Positions 1-5,027 of a DNA stretch of 7,770 nucleotides are shown here, in pieces. The notes below the pieces were generated by a model. That model was not told the DNA's origin. It saw nothing but the letters and a program-made list of their open reading frames with translations, and searched no databases. The position numbers were made by a program, and so were the translations under genes. Numbering within the stretch: position 1 is the stretch's first letter; each line of letters opens with the position of its first letter. The DNA comes from Burkholderiales bacterium (lineage in GTDB: Bacteria > Pseudomonadota > Gammaproteobacteria > Burkholderiales > Burkholderiaceae_C), in NCBI GenBank assembly GCA_947448105.1, contig CANFNE010000116.1:1-7770 (forward strand). Direction: 5' to 3'.

Positions 1-883
1 GGTGGGCGCTTTGCCCGTGGGCACGGCGATTGACTATGAGGGCGTGGGCACCATGTCCAAGTCCAAGAACAACGGCGTCGATCCGCAAGACCTGATCGCG
101 AAATACGGCGCCGACACCGCGCGCCTGTACACCATGTTCACCGCCCCGCCCGAAGCCACGCTGGAGTGGAACGACGCCGGTGTGGAAGGCAGCTACCGCT
201 TTTTGCGCCGGGTGTGGAACTTTGGCTACAAGCTCGCTGGCCTGGATTTGGCCAGTGCCCGCGCCGCGCTGGCCAGCGCCGGTGGCGTGGCCACTTTGGC
301 TTTGTCCAAAGAAGCCAAGGCGCTGCGCTTTGACGTGCACACGGTGCTCAAGCAGGTGGACTACGACTACCAGCGCATGCAATACAACACGGTCGTCTCA
401 GGCGCGATGAAGATGATCAACGCGCTGGACAGCTTTGCCCCCACGCTCCCCTCTTCGAATGGTTCGCTGCCCCCCGAGGGGGCCCTCGCGGCTAGGGGCG
501 GCCCGTCGCCGCTCGATTCTTCTGTCGCCGATCTCGCCGTTGTGCTCGAGGGCTTTGGCATCCTGCTGCGCTGTCTGTACCCGGCGACTCCCCACCTGGC
601 GCACACCTTGTGGGTGGAGCTGGGCTACCACCTGGCGGCGGGCGATTTGCTTGATGCACCTTGGCCACAAGTGGACGCGGCCGCGCTGGTGCAAGACGAA
701 ATCGAGCTGGTACTGCAGATCAACGGCAAGCTGCGCGGCGCGGTGACCGTGCCTTCGGGTGCGTCCAAAGAAGAGATTGAGGCGCTGGCGCTGGCCAGCC
801 CGACCCTGATCGCTTTTGCCGCCGGAGCCGTGCCCAAAAAAGTGATCGTGGTGCCTGGGCGCCTGGTCAATGTGGTCTTGTAA
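1..883 (+). CDS. leuS: Leucyl-tRNA synthetase, C-terminal part (5' end outside window)
   Basis: Class I aminoacyl-tRNA synthetase that charges tRNA-Leu in the cytoplasm. About 293 codons are visible against a usual full length near 860-880, so the Rossmann and editing domains lie upstream. The visible part starts just before the catalytic signature loop, here TMSKSKNNG (visible residues 17-25; the first position of KMSKS is Thr). It continues into YGADTARLY and LEWNDAGVEG, which match the E. coli protein closely, then the helical anticodon-binding domain (RFLRRVWNFG to CLYPATPHLAHTLW), and ends with the small C-terminal domain VLQINGKLRGAVTVP...KKVIVVPGRLVNVV. Between NALDSF and VADLAVVLEG there are about 29 residues absent from the E. 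coli protein, rich in Pro, Gly and Ser, that translate a palindromic repeat (see the separate repeat entry). The frame stays open through it, so the gene appears functional. It is followed 24 nt later by lptE, probably in the same operon. Confidence 0.97.
   Translation, partial: VGALPVGTAIDYEGVGTMSKSKNNGVDPQDLIAKYGADTARLYTMFTAPPEATLEWNDAGVEGSYRFLRRVWNFGYKLAGLDLASARAALASAGGVATLALSKEAKALRFDVHTVLKQVDYDYQRMQYNTVVSGAMKMINALDSFAPTLPSSNGSLPPEGALAARGGPSPLDSSVADLAVVLEGFGILLRCLYPATPHLAHTLWVELGYHLAAGDLLDAPWPQVDAAALVQDEIELVLQINGKLRGAVTVPSGASKEEIEALALASPTLIAFAAGAVPKKVIVVPGRLVNVVL
466..502. repeat. GC-rich nested palindrome inserted in frame in leuS
   Basis: The outer arms are GCTGCCCC (466-473) and GGGGCGGC (495-502), which pair over 8 positions with one G-T wobble. 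Inside them GAGGG (476-480) and CCCTC (483-487) form a second, perfect stem around GG. The segment lies where LeuRS of other bacteria has no residues, and the extra stretch is roughly nucleotides 437-523 including flanks. A CTGCCCCCCGAGGGGG core followed by GGGGCGGCCC is a pattern I recall as common between genes in Comamonadaceae genomes, so this is probably a member of a dispersed REP-like family. That family assignment is from memory. The hairpin itself is directly visible. Confidence 0.6.
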
Positions 884-907
884 AACCAACGCGGTAGCTG
901 CCTGACC

Positions 908-1471
908 ATGAAACACCCCTCACAAGCTCTGTCCTTTGCGAACGCCCGCGCCCCACGGCGGCGGCGCTGGCTGCTGGCGGGCGGTTTGGCGGCGGGCCTG
1001 GTCGGGGTTGCGCTCTTGCAAGGCTGTGGTTTTGCGCTGCGCAGCAGCCCAAACTATGCTTTTGAGACCGTGGCCGTGACACCCGAAAAAGGCGCTGGCG
1101 TGGCGTCTGAGCTGGCGCGCTACCTGGGCGCGCGCGTGCGTCCTTTGGTGCCTGTTGCGGGTGGCGTGGCGCCGGACGCCGTGATCGACATATTGCAAGA
1201 CGCGCGTGAAAAAACCGTGGTGGGTACGAACGCCTCAGGCCAGGTGCGCGAGTTTCAGCTGCGCTTGCGCGTGCGTTTTCGCCTGCGCACGCCTGCTGGC
1301 GTGGAGCTGATTGCGCCCACCGAAGTGCTGCTGCAACGCGACATCAGCTTTAACGAGACCGCTGTGTTGGCCAAAGAGGCCGAAGAAGGCCTGCTCTACC
1401 GCGACATGCAGCTTGATGCGGTGCAGCAACTGGTTCGCCGCCTGGCTGCCGTCAAAACCCTGGCGCCCTGA
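908..1471 (+). CDS. lptE: LPS-assembly lipoprotein LptE (RlpB family)
   Basis: Outer-membrane lipoprotein that plugs the LptD barrel and helps insert lipopolysaccharide into the outer leaflet. The 187-residue product starts with an Arg-rich n-region (RRRR at 17-20), a hydrophobic stretch (residues 21-37) and a lipobox LLQGC with the acylated Cys at residue 40. The mature protein begins CGFALR, the usual start of LptE/RlpB. The remainder (about 148 residues) has the expected size and the alternating pattern FQLRLRVRFRLRTPAG of a beta-sheet, followed by a helical C-terminus with a paired Leu/Arg pattern (DAVQQLVRRLAAV). The ATG at 908 is the first start after leuS and leaves a 24-nt gap. No strong Shine-Dalgarno is visible there, and the n-region is rather long, so a slightly later start cannot be excluded. 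holA starts 10 nt after the stop. The leuS-lptE-holA order is the familiar betaproteobacterial arrangement. Confidence 0.93.
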   Translation: MKHPSQALSFANARAPRRRRWLLAGGLAAGLVGVALLQGCGFALRSSPNYAFETVAVTPEKGAGVASELARYLGARVRPLVPVAGGVAPDAVIDILQDAREKTVVGTNASGQVREFQLRLRVRFRLRTPAGVELIAPTEVLLQRDISFNETAVLAKEAEEGLLYRDMQLDAVQQLVRRLAAVKTLAP

Positions 1472-1481
1472 GCGCGCGCCC

Positions 1482-2579
1482 ATGCAAATTGCCCCGCTGC
1501 AGCTTGGCCGCCACTTGGAGCGCGGGCTCAAAAGCCTGTACGTGCTGCACGGCGACGAACCGCTCTTGCAGCTCGAAGCGCTGGATGCCTTGCGCGCCCA
1601 CGCCCGCACCCAGGGCTTTACCGAGCGCAGCGCCCACACCGTGGCCGGTGCCCACTTTGACTGGAGCGAGGTGCTGGCCGCCGCAGGCAGCCTGAGCCTG
1701 TTTGCCGACAAGCAGATCATTGAAATCCGCATTCCCAGCGGCAAGCCGGGCAAGGACGGCAGCGCCGCCTTGCAGCAATTGGCCGAGCAAGCCCAGGGCA
1801 ACGACAGCACCCTGACCATCGTGCTCTTGCCCCGGCTGGACAAAGCCACCAAGTCCACTGCCTGGTTCATGGCGCTGGAAAACGGTGGCGTCACCCTGCA
1901 GGTGGAGCCGGTGGAACGCCAGGCGCTGCCGCAGTGGATCGCCCAGCGCCTGGGCGCCCAGGGCCAAAGCGTGGCCGCTGGCGTGGAAGGCCAGCACACG
2001 CTGCAGTTTTTTGCCGACCGGGTGGAAGGCAATTTGCTCGCCGCGCACCAAGAGATCCAAAAGCTGGGACTGCTGTTTCCGGTCACACCGCAAAACGGCG
2101 GCGTGCTCACGCTGGCCCAGGTGGAAGGCGCGGTGCTTAACGTGGCGCGCTACGACGTGTTCAAGCTGTCCGAGGCGGTGCTGGCCGGGCAGGGTGTGCG
2201 TGTACAGCGCATGCTTGACGGCTTGCAGGCCGAAGGCGAAGCCGAGGTGCTGGTGCACTACACGCTGGCCGAAGACATACGTGCGCTCAAGCGCGTGAAA
2301 GACGCCCTGGTCCAGGGCCGCCCGCTGCCCATGGCTTTGCGCGAAAACCGCATCTGGGGCGCCAAAGAGCGCCTGTTCGAGCGCGTGCTGCCGCGCCTGG
2401 GCGCGGGCCAACTGGCCGAGCTGCTGCACGCCGCGCAGGTGGTGGACGGCATCGTCAAAGGCCTCAGGCAGCCCGACTGGCCGGCCAACGGCTGGCAGGC
2501 GCTGCACCGGCTGGCGCAGCAGCTGTGCACTTTGTGCGCGGCCACTGCCAGCACAAAGCCAGCGGCCTTGCGCCGCTAG
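1482..2579 (+). CDS. holA: DNA polymerase III delta subunit HolA
   Basis: The delta subunit of the clamp loader opens the sliding beta clamp during replication. The ATG at 1482, 10 nt after the lptE stop, gives 365 residues (E. coli delta has 343). The open frame extends further upstream to 1311 but that part lies inside lptE. Recognisable features are the N-terminal LYVLHGDEPLLQLEALDAL (19-37), similar to YLLLGNDPLLLQESQDAV in E. coli, and SLSLFADKQ, which places Leu73-Phe74 at the same numbering as the E. coli residues that wedge into the beta clamp. Further on come AWFMAL, LPQWIAQRL, the EGNLLAAHQEIQKLGLLFP segment and the C-terminal helical collar domain. The C-terminus has a short extension ending in PAALRR. 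It is probably the last gene of the leuS-lptE-holA operon, since the next gene is 260 nt away behind a promoter-like region. Confidence 0.95.
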   Translation: MQIAPLQLGRHLERGLKSLYVLHGDEPLLQLEALDALRAHARTQGFTERSAHTVAGAHFDWSEVLAAAGSLSLFADKQIIEIRIPSGKPGKDGSAALQQLAEQAQGNDSTLTIVLLPRLDKATKSTAWFMALENGGVTLQVEPVERQALPQWIAQRLGAQGQSVAAGVEGQHTLQFFADRVEGNLLAAHQEIQKLGLLFPVTPQNGGVLTLAQVEGAVLNVARYDVFKLSEAVLAGQGVRVQRMLDGLQAEGEAEVLVHYTLAEDIRALKRVKDALVQGRPLPMALRENRIWGAKERLFERVLPRLGAGQLAELLHAAQVVDGIVKGLRQPDWPANGWQALHRLAQQLCTLCAATASTKPAALRR

Positions 2580-2629
2580 GCCGATTTCCCCTCCGCGCCT
2601 ATTTCTCTAGCGCTGATTGGCGCCGTGAT

Positions 2630-2653
2630 CCCAGGGCTTGCGCCCGGCTTGGG
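2630..2653 (+). terminator. Possible hairpin terminator downstream of holA
   Basis: CCCA-GGGC-TTGC-GCCC-GGCT-TGGG folds into an inner perfect 4-bp GC stem with a TTGC loop and an outer 4-bp stem with a one-sided bulge. It lies 50 nt after the holA stop. No run of T follows, so it is not a canonical intrinsic terminator. It could slow polymerase or mark the 3' end of the mRNA. Confidence 0.3.
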
Positions 2654-2679
2654 CATAGGTGTTGTTCCTGCAAAGCGCA

Positions 2680-2712
2680 AAAAATGATTGAAATATGATT
2701 TTTATCATTTTT
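2680..2712. promoter_or_regulatory. ATGAT/ATCAT repeat cluster, possible operator or AT hairpin
   Basis: AAAAATGAT (2680-2688) and ATCATTTTT (2704-2712) are perfect inverted copies. Between them a further ATGAT (2695-2699) faces ATCAT (2704-2708) across TTTT. The two direct ATGAT copies start 11 bp apart, about one helical turn. The cluster ends 15 bp before a TATAAT box, so a protein bound here would contact or block RNA polymerase. Alternatively the T-rich 3' side could act as a weak terminator for holA. No specific regulator can be named from the sequence. Confidence 0.4.
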
Positions 2713-2727
2713 GAATATTGTGGTGTA

Positions 2728-2733
2728 TATAAT
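2728..2733 (+). promoter_or_regulatory. TATAAT -10 box, candidate promoter of the pilin operon
   Basis: A perfect sigma-70 -10 hexamer lies in the AT-rich block 107 bp before the first pilin start. The sequence 16-18 bp upstream (around 2704-2711) is T-rich but is a poor match to TTGACA, which suggests dependence on an activator. TTGAAT at 2711-2716 is too close to pair with this box. It could pair with TAATTT at 2733-2738 with a 16-bp spacer. No clear sigma-54 GG-N10-GC element was seen. Confidence 0.4.
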
Positions 2734-2839
2734 AATTTATACGTGCTTATCAAGTGCTTCTCCACCTAGACGTGCAGTTGAAGTGTTGTTTTACGGCCTT
2801 TGATTAATAAAAATAGATTTACCTCTAAATAAATGTTTT

Positions 2840-3319
2840 ATGCGCGAAATTCGGTTTTTCAGATCGGCGGCAGTGCGCAGGAACCAGGGTTTTAGCCTGG
2901 TGGAGATGATGGCCGTGGTCGCGGTGATGGGCATTCTGGCCACGATTGCGATGCCCTCGTACAAAAACTACGTGACCAAGAGCCGGGCCCAGGCCGCCGC
3001 CTCCGACCTGCTGGGCATGTCGCTGGCGTTGGAGAACACCTTTCAGAAAACCCTGTCGTATCCCGTCTATGCCACGCAAACCACCATTCCCGCACTCAGC
3101 GCGAACCGTACCGCAAGCACGGGACTCAACGACTTCAGCGCCTGGTATCCGGCACAAAGTGCGCATTTCAGCTACGCCGTGGTCAGCAGCAGCAGCGGCT
3201 TTACCGTCAAGGCCATCGGCAACGGCGTCACCGTGAGCGGCAACTGCGTACTCACCCTGAGCAGCGAAAACGTGCGCACCGCGCCCGCCGACAACGCCTG
3301 TGGCATGACGAGTTGGTAG
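2840..3319 (+). CDS. pilE: Type IV (minor) pilin, PilE/ComP-like
   Basis: A 159-residue pilin subunit. The leader MREIRFFRSAAVRRNQG (17 residues, basic) ends in Gly17 and is followed by the classical class III signal FSLVEMM, with Glu at mature position 5 and a hydrophobic helix up to MPSYKNYV. PilD-type peptidase should cut between Gly17 and Phe18 at the inner membrane. The globular part carries two cysteines, Cys136 and Cys154, which likely form the C-terminal disulfide (D) loop, and it ends in SW. The overall pattern resembles the PilE group of minor pilins that match the ComP DNA-uptake pilin domain. There is no visible Shine-Dalgarno before the ATG; the preceding 20 nt are AU-rich. It is the first gene of a five-gene operon. 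In Pseudomonas pilE closes the minor-pilin operon, so its leading place here differs. Whether it is a major or minor subunit cannot be settled from sequence alone; the company of FimT/PilV/PilW/PilX-type genes favours minor. Confidence 0.85.
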   Translation: MREIRFFRSAAVRRNQGFSLVEMMAVVAVMGILATIAMPSYKNYVTKSRAQAAASDLLGMSLALENTFQKTLSYPVYATQTTIPALSANRTASTGLNDFSAWYPAQSAHFSYAVVSSSSGFTVKAIGNGVTVSGNCVLTLSSENVRTAPADNACGMTSW

Positions 3320-3330
3320 GTGTGAGTGCC

Positions 3331-3828
3331 ATGAAAAAACGTCCGGCCCAGCGTGGCTTTACCTTGGTGGAGATGATGGTGTCCTCCAGCATTGCCAGCA
3401 TCGCGTTGATGTCCAGTGCGCCCTTTCTTTCCGATTGGACCTACAGCCGCCAGACCAAGGACGCCAACAGCAAAGTGCTCTCCGCCTATCGCTTGGCCAA
3501 GGCGCTGGCACTGCGCAACCCCGAAGGCGTTGGCGTCACCGCAGCGGCCGCTGGTGTCAAACTGGTCACCGGCAGCCAGCTGCGTGTGTTGTATGTGTGC
3601 AAGGGCGATCCGGCCACCGCCGCTTGCGGCAACGGGGGCGCCAATGTGCTGTGGTCGGCGGACTTTCCGGCCGTCGTCACCATGACCTTAGGCGGAGCCA
3701 GCGTGGCGGGCAGCAGTCCGGTCACGCTGGCGCTCAATAACCGCGGCGCGCCGACGACGGGCACGGTGCTGCGCTACACGCTTTCACGCGGAGGATCGGC
3801 CAGTGCCATCTCCAGTGCCTTGCTCTAG
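3331..3828 (+). CDS. fimT: GspH/FimT-family minor pilin
   Basis: A 165-residue prepilin-like protein. The short leader MKKRPAQRG is followed by FTLVEMM, with Glu5 of the mature protein in place. The hydrophobic segment is unusually rich in Ser (VSSSIASIALMSSAP). After it, FLSDW and the helix AYRLAKALALRNPEGVGV match the typical FimT/FimU/GspH layout in which an Ala/Arg-rich helix precedes the first beta strand. Cys90 and Cys99 can form a short disulfide loop (VCKGDPATAACG). The C-terminal LALNNRGAPTTGTVLRYTLSRG resembles the strand-turn-strand end of GspH domains. ATG 3331 is chosen because AGGTG at 3318-3322 sits 8 nt upstream and the leader then has normal length; in-frame TTG 3313 and GTG 3322 are possible but overlap or touch the upstream stop. 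It lies 11 nt after the preceding gene. Likely role: part of the complex that primes pilus assembly. Confidence 0.82.
   Translation: MKKRPAQRGFTLVEMMVSSSIASIALMSSAPFLSDWTYSRQTKDANSKVLSAYRLAKALALRNPEGVGVTAAAAGVKLVTGSQLRVLYVCKGDPATAACGNGGANVLWSADFPAVVTMTLGGASVAGSSPVTLALNNRGAPTTGTVLRYTLSRGGSASAISSALL
3790..3795 (+). promoter_or_regulatory. Strong Shine-Dalgarno (GGAGGA) for the PilV-like gene
   Basis: GGAGGA lies 7 nt before GTG 3803, inside the last codons of the upstream fimT-like gene. It decides the otherwise uncertain GTG start of the pilV-like gene and implies a 26-nt coding overlap with translational coupling. Confidence 0.7.
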
Positions 3829-4327
3829 CCCAAGCCCTAGAAACCTGTCGCAGCGACGCCCGCGCGCAGGCGGCGCCGGCCTTTCGCAGTCCCAACGCGG
3901 CAGCATGCTCCTGGAAGCCCTGGTAGGCGTGGCGCTGAGCGCCGCCCTGGGCTTGGGCATGAGCTACGGCGTGGCCCGCGCGCTGGTGGCGCAGCGCTAT
4001 GCCAGCACGCAAAACATGGCCGTGGTGCAAATGCGTGGCCTGCTGGCTGTGCCCGGCGATTTGCAGGTCTGGTGTGGCAACAGCGGATCCCGCAGCTTTG
4101 ATTTGAGCCTGAACAACATCGACGCTAGCGGTGCGGCCAGCGCTGCCAACACCACCGTCACCCTGCCTTACGCATTGACCTGCAATACCCTTTCCCCCAC
4201 GGTGAGCGCCGCCAACCAAAGCGCGGTGGCCAGCGTGACCCGGCCCACCACACTGGCAACGACCAACGAGGGTGCACTTGCCAGCGCGGTATTGGGGGGC
4301 AATGGCGTGCTCCGCTTCGGCCTGTAA
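3803..4327 (+). CDS. pilV: PilV-like minor pilin
   Basis: A 174-residue prepilin-like protein that starts with GTG, supported by GGAGGA 7 nt upstream, within the end of the fimT-like gene. The leader is long (33 residues, rich in Pro, Ser and Arg) and ends in QRG. The mature segment is SMLLEALVGVALSAALGLG, with Glu at position 5 but Ser rather than Phe/Met at position 1. The motif LLEALV and the third place in the operon favour PilV (or GspI-type) over other classes. Two cysteines, Cys91 (WCGN) and Cys127 (LTCN), remain for one disulfide. The rest is rich in Ala, Ser, Thr and Asn, with little to identify. A later start at GTG 3815 would shorten the leader by four residues only. Expected role: a connecting subunit in the minor-pilin priming complex. 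Confidence 0.7.
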   Translation: MPSPVPCSSPSPRNLSQRRPRAGGAGLSQSQRGSMLLEALVGVALSAALGLGMSYGVARALVAQRYASTQNMAVVQMRGLLAVPGDLQVWCGNSGSRSFDLSLNNIDASGAASAANTTVTLPYALTCNTLSPTVSAANQSAVASVTRPTTLATTNEGALASAVLGGNGVLRFGL

Positions 4328-4336
4328 GGCGCGCCC

Positions 4337-5020
4337 GTGTCCACGCGACTGTTCCACTTGCGCCACCAGACGGGGGAAACCCTGGTCAGCCTGATGGTGG
4401 GGTTGTTGCTTTCGATCATTGTGGCGCTGGCCATGGTGTCCCTGTACAAGGTCACCACCACCACCACCACCCTGGCCAGCCAGGACGCGGCAGCCGACAC
4501 CCAGCTCACCGCAGCCCTGCTGCGCGCGGGAATGGCGTCCCAGGACGCAGGCTTTGGCATCGCCGGTGCGACCGTGGGCGCACAGGTCAAGGTGATTGCG
4601 GCTGCCGCTTTGTCCAACCAGAGCTTGAGCGGCACGGTCGCCGCCGCGCAAGCCAGCGGCAACGCGCTGCTGTGGGCCACACAAACGGGGGCGGTCGCGC
4701 AGTGCGCAGGCCTGCTGTACCAAGACGCCAACGATGGCAGCGGGGGCTTGTACTACCTGGGCCCCGTCAATTGCAGCTCGGGCAATCTTTCGGCCTGGTC
4801 CACGCTGGCCTGGACCAGCACGCTGTGGGCCGAGCGCCCCGCCAACCAGGCTACCCGCGCCTATCTGCAGACCAAAATCAGCTTCAGCATGGCCAATGCC
4901 AGTTGCAAGCCCTATGGTCTGACGGCTGCCGTGGGCAAAGTGCTCCTGACCATTGCCAGCACCAGCCGCAGTGGTGCGCCCCTGCGCGAGCAGCAGTGCC
5001 TGTTTAATTTCAAGGTGTGA
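4337..5020 (+). CDS. pilW: PilW-like minor pilin with atypical N-terminus (no Glu5)
   Basis: A 227-residue protein, starting with GTG 9 nt after the previous stop, with AAGG at 4326-4329 as a likely Shine-Dalgarno. The N-terminus reads HQTG/ETLVSLMVGLLLSIIVALAMVSLYKV. It aligns with G/FTLVELMVG of ordinary PilW, but position 1 is Glu and position 5 is Ser. After the membrane helix comes a run of six Thr, then TQLTAALLRAGMASQDAGFGI, which matches the PilW-type helix with AG...AGFG motifs. Four cysteines (123, 146, 190, 221) could form two disulfides. It is shorter than P. aeruginosa PilW. The context (after PilV, before a PilX-type gene) supports PilW/GspJ-type identity. Replacement of Glu5, which normally pairs with the Phe1 amine of the neighbouring subunit, suggests a position near the tip where no subunit stacks above it. 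That inference is mine. Confidence 0.72.
   Translation: MSTRLFHLRHQTGETLVSLMVGLLLSIIVALAMVSLYKVTTTTTTLASQDAAADTQLTAALLRAGMASQDAGFGIAGATVGAQVKVIAAAALSNQSLSGTVAAAQASGNALLWATQTGAVAQCAGLLYQDANDGSGGLYYLGPVNCSSGNLSAWSTLAWTSTLWAERPANQATRAYLQTKISFSMANASCKPYGLTAAVGKVLLTIASTSRSGAPLREQQCLFNFKV
4454..4471 (+). repeat. (ACC)6 trinucleotide run encoding Thr6 in the PilW-like gene
   Basis: Six perfect ACC codons follow GTC at the end of the transmembrane helix. Slippage would add or remove Thr without breaking the frame. With six units it is short and may simply be biased codon use. Confidence 0.75.
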
Positions 5021-5027
5021 AGGTCTG

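Larger units (their letters stand above)
2580..2839. other. Gene-free, partly AT-rich intergenic region between holA and the pilin operon
   Basis: No plausible coding frame is present. The first about 90 nt are GC-rich like the flanks and include a weak hairpin at 2630-2653. From about 2672 to 2839 the composition switches abruptly to AT-rich, unlike anything else in the window. That part holds ATGAT/ATCAT repeats, a TATAAT box and an AT-rich leader up to the first pilin ATG. I read it as the end of the housekeeping operon plus the control region of the pilin operon. Confidence 0.7.

Noticed and set aside
437..523. Frameshift or pseudogene in leuS caused by the inserted repeat
   Set aside because: The frame is open throughout and conserved LeuRS sequence resumes directly after the extra residues, up to a normal C-terminus.
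1311..1481. Upstream extension of holA to a start at 1311
   Set aside because: The extra 57 codons lie inside lptE and have no similarity to the delta subunit. Starting at 1482 puts the clamp-binding Leu73-Phe74 at the expected positions.
1452..2507. 351-codon open frame on the minus strand opposite holA
   Set aside because: holA is unmistakable on the + strand. The antisense product is Gln/His/Leu/Gly-rich and resembles nothing known to me.
2679..2712. Classical Fur box in the AT-rich region
   Set aside because: Only ATGAT/ATCAT half-sites are shared with the GATAAT-type consensus; spacing and flanking bases do not fit a 19-bp Fur site well.
4953..5027. Upstream extension of the giant pilin gene to 4953
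   Set aside because: It would overlap the conserved end of the PilW-like gene and give a 43-residue leader. ATG 5028 has a Shine-Dalgarno-like AAGG and a normal prepilin leader.
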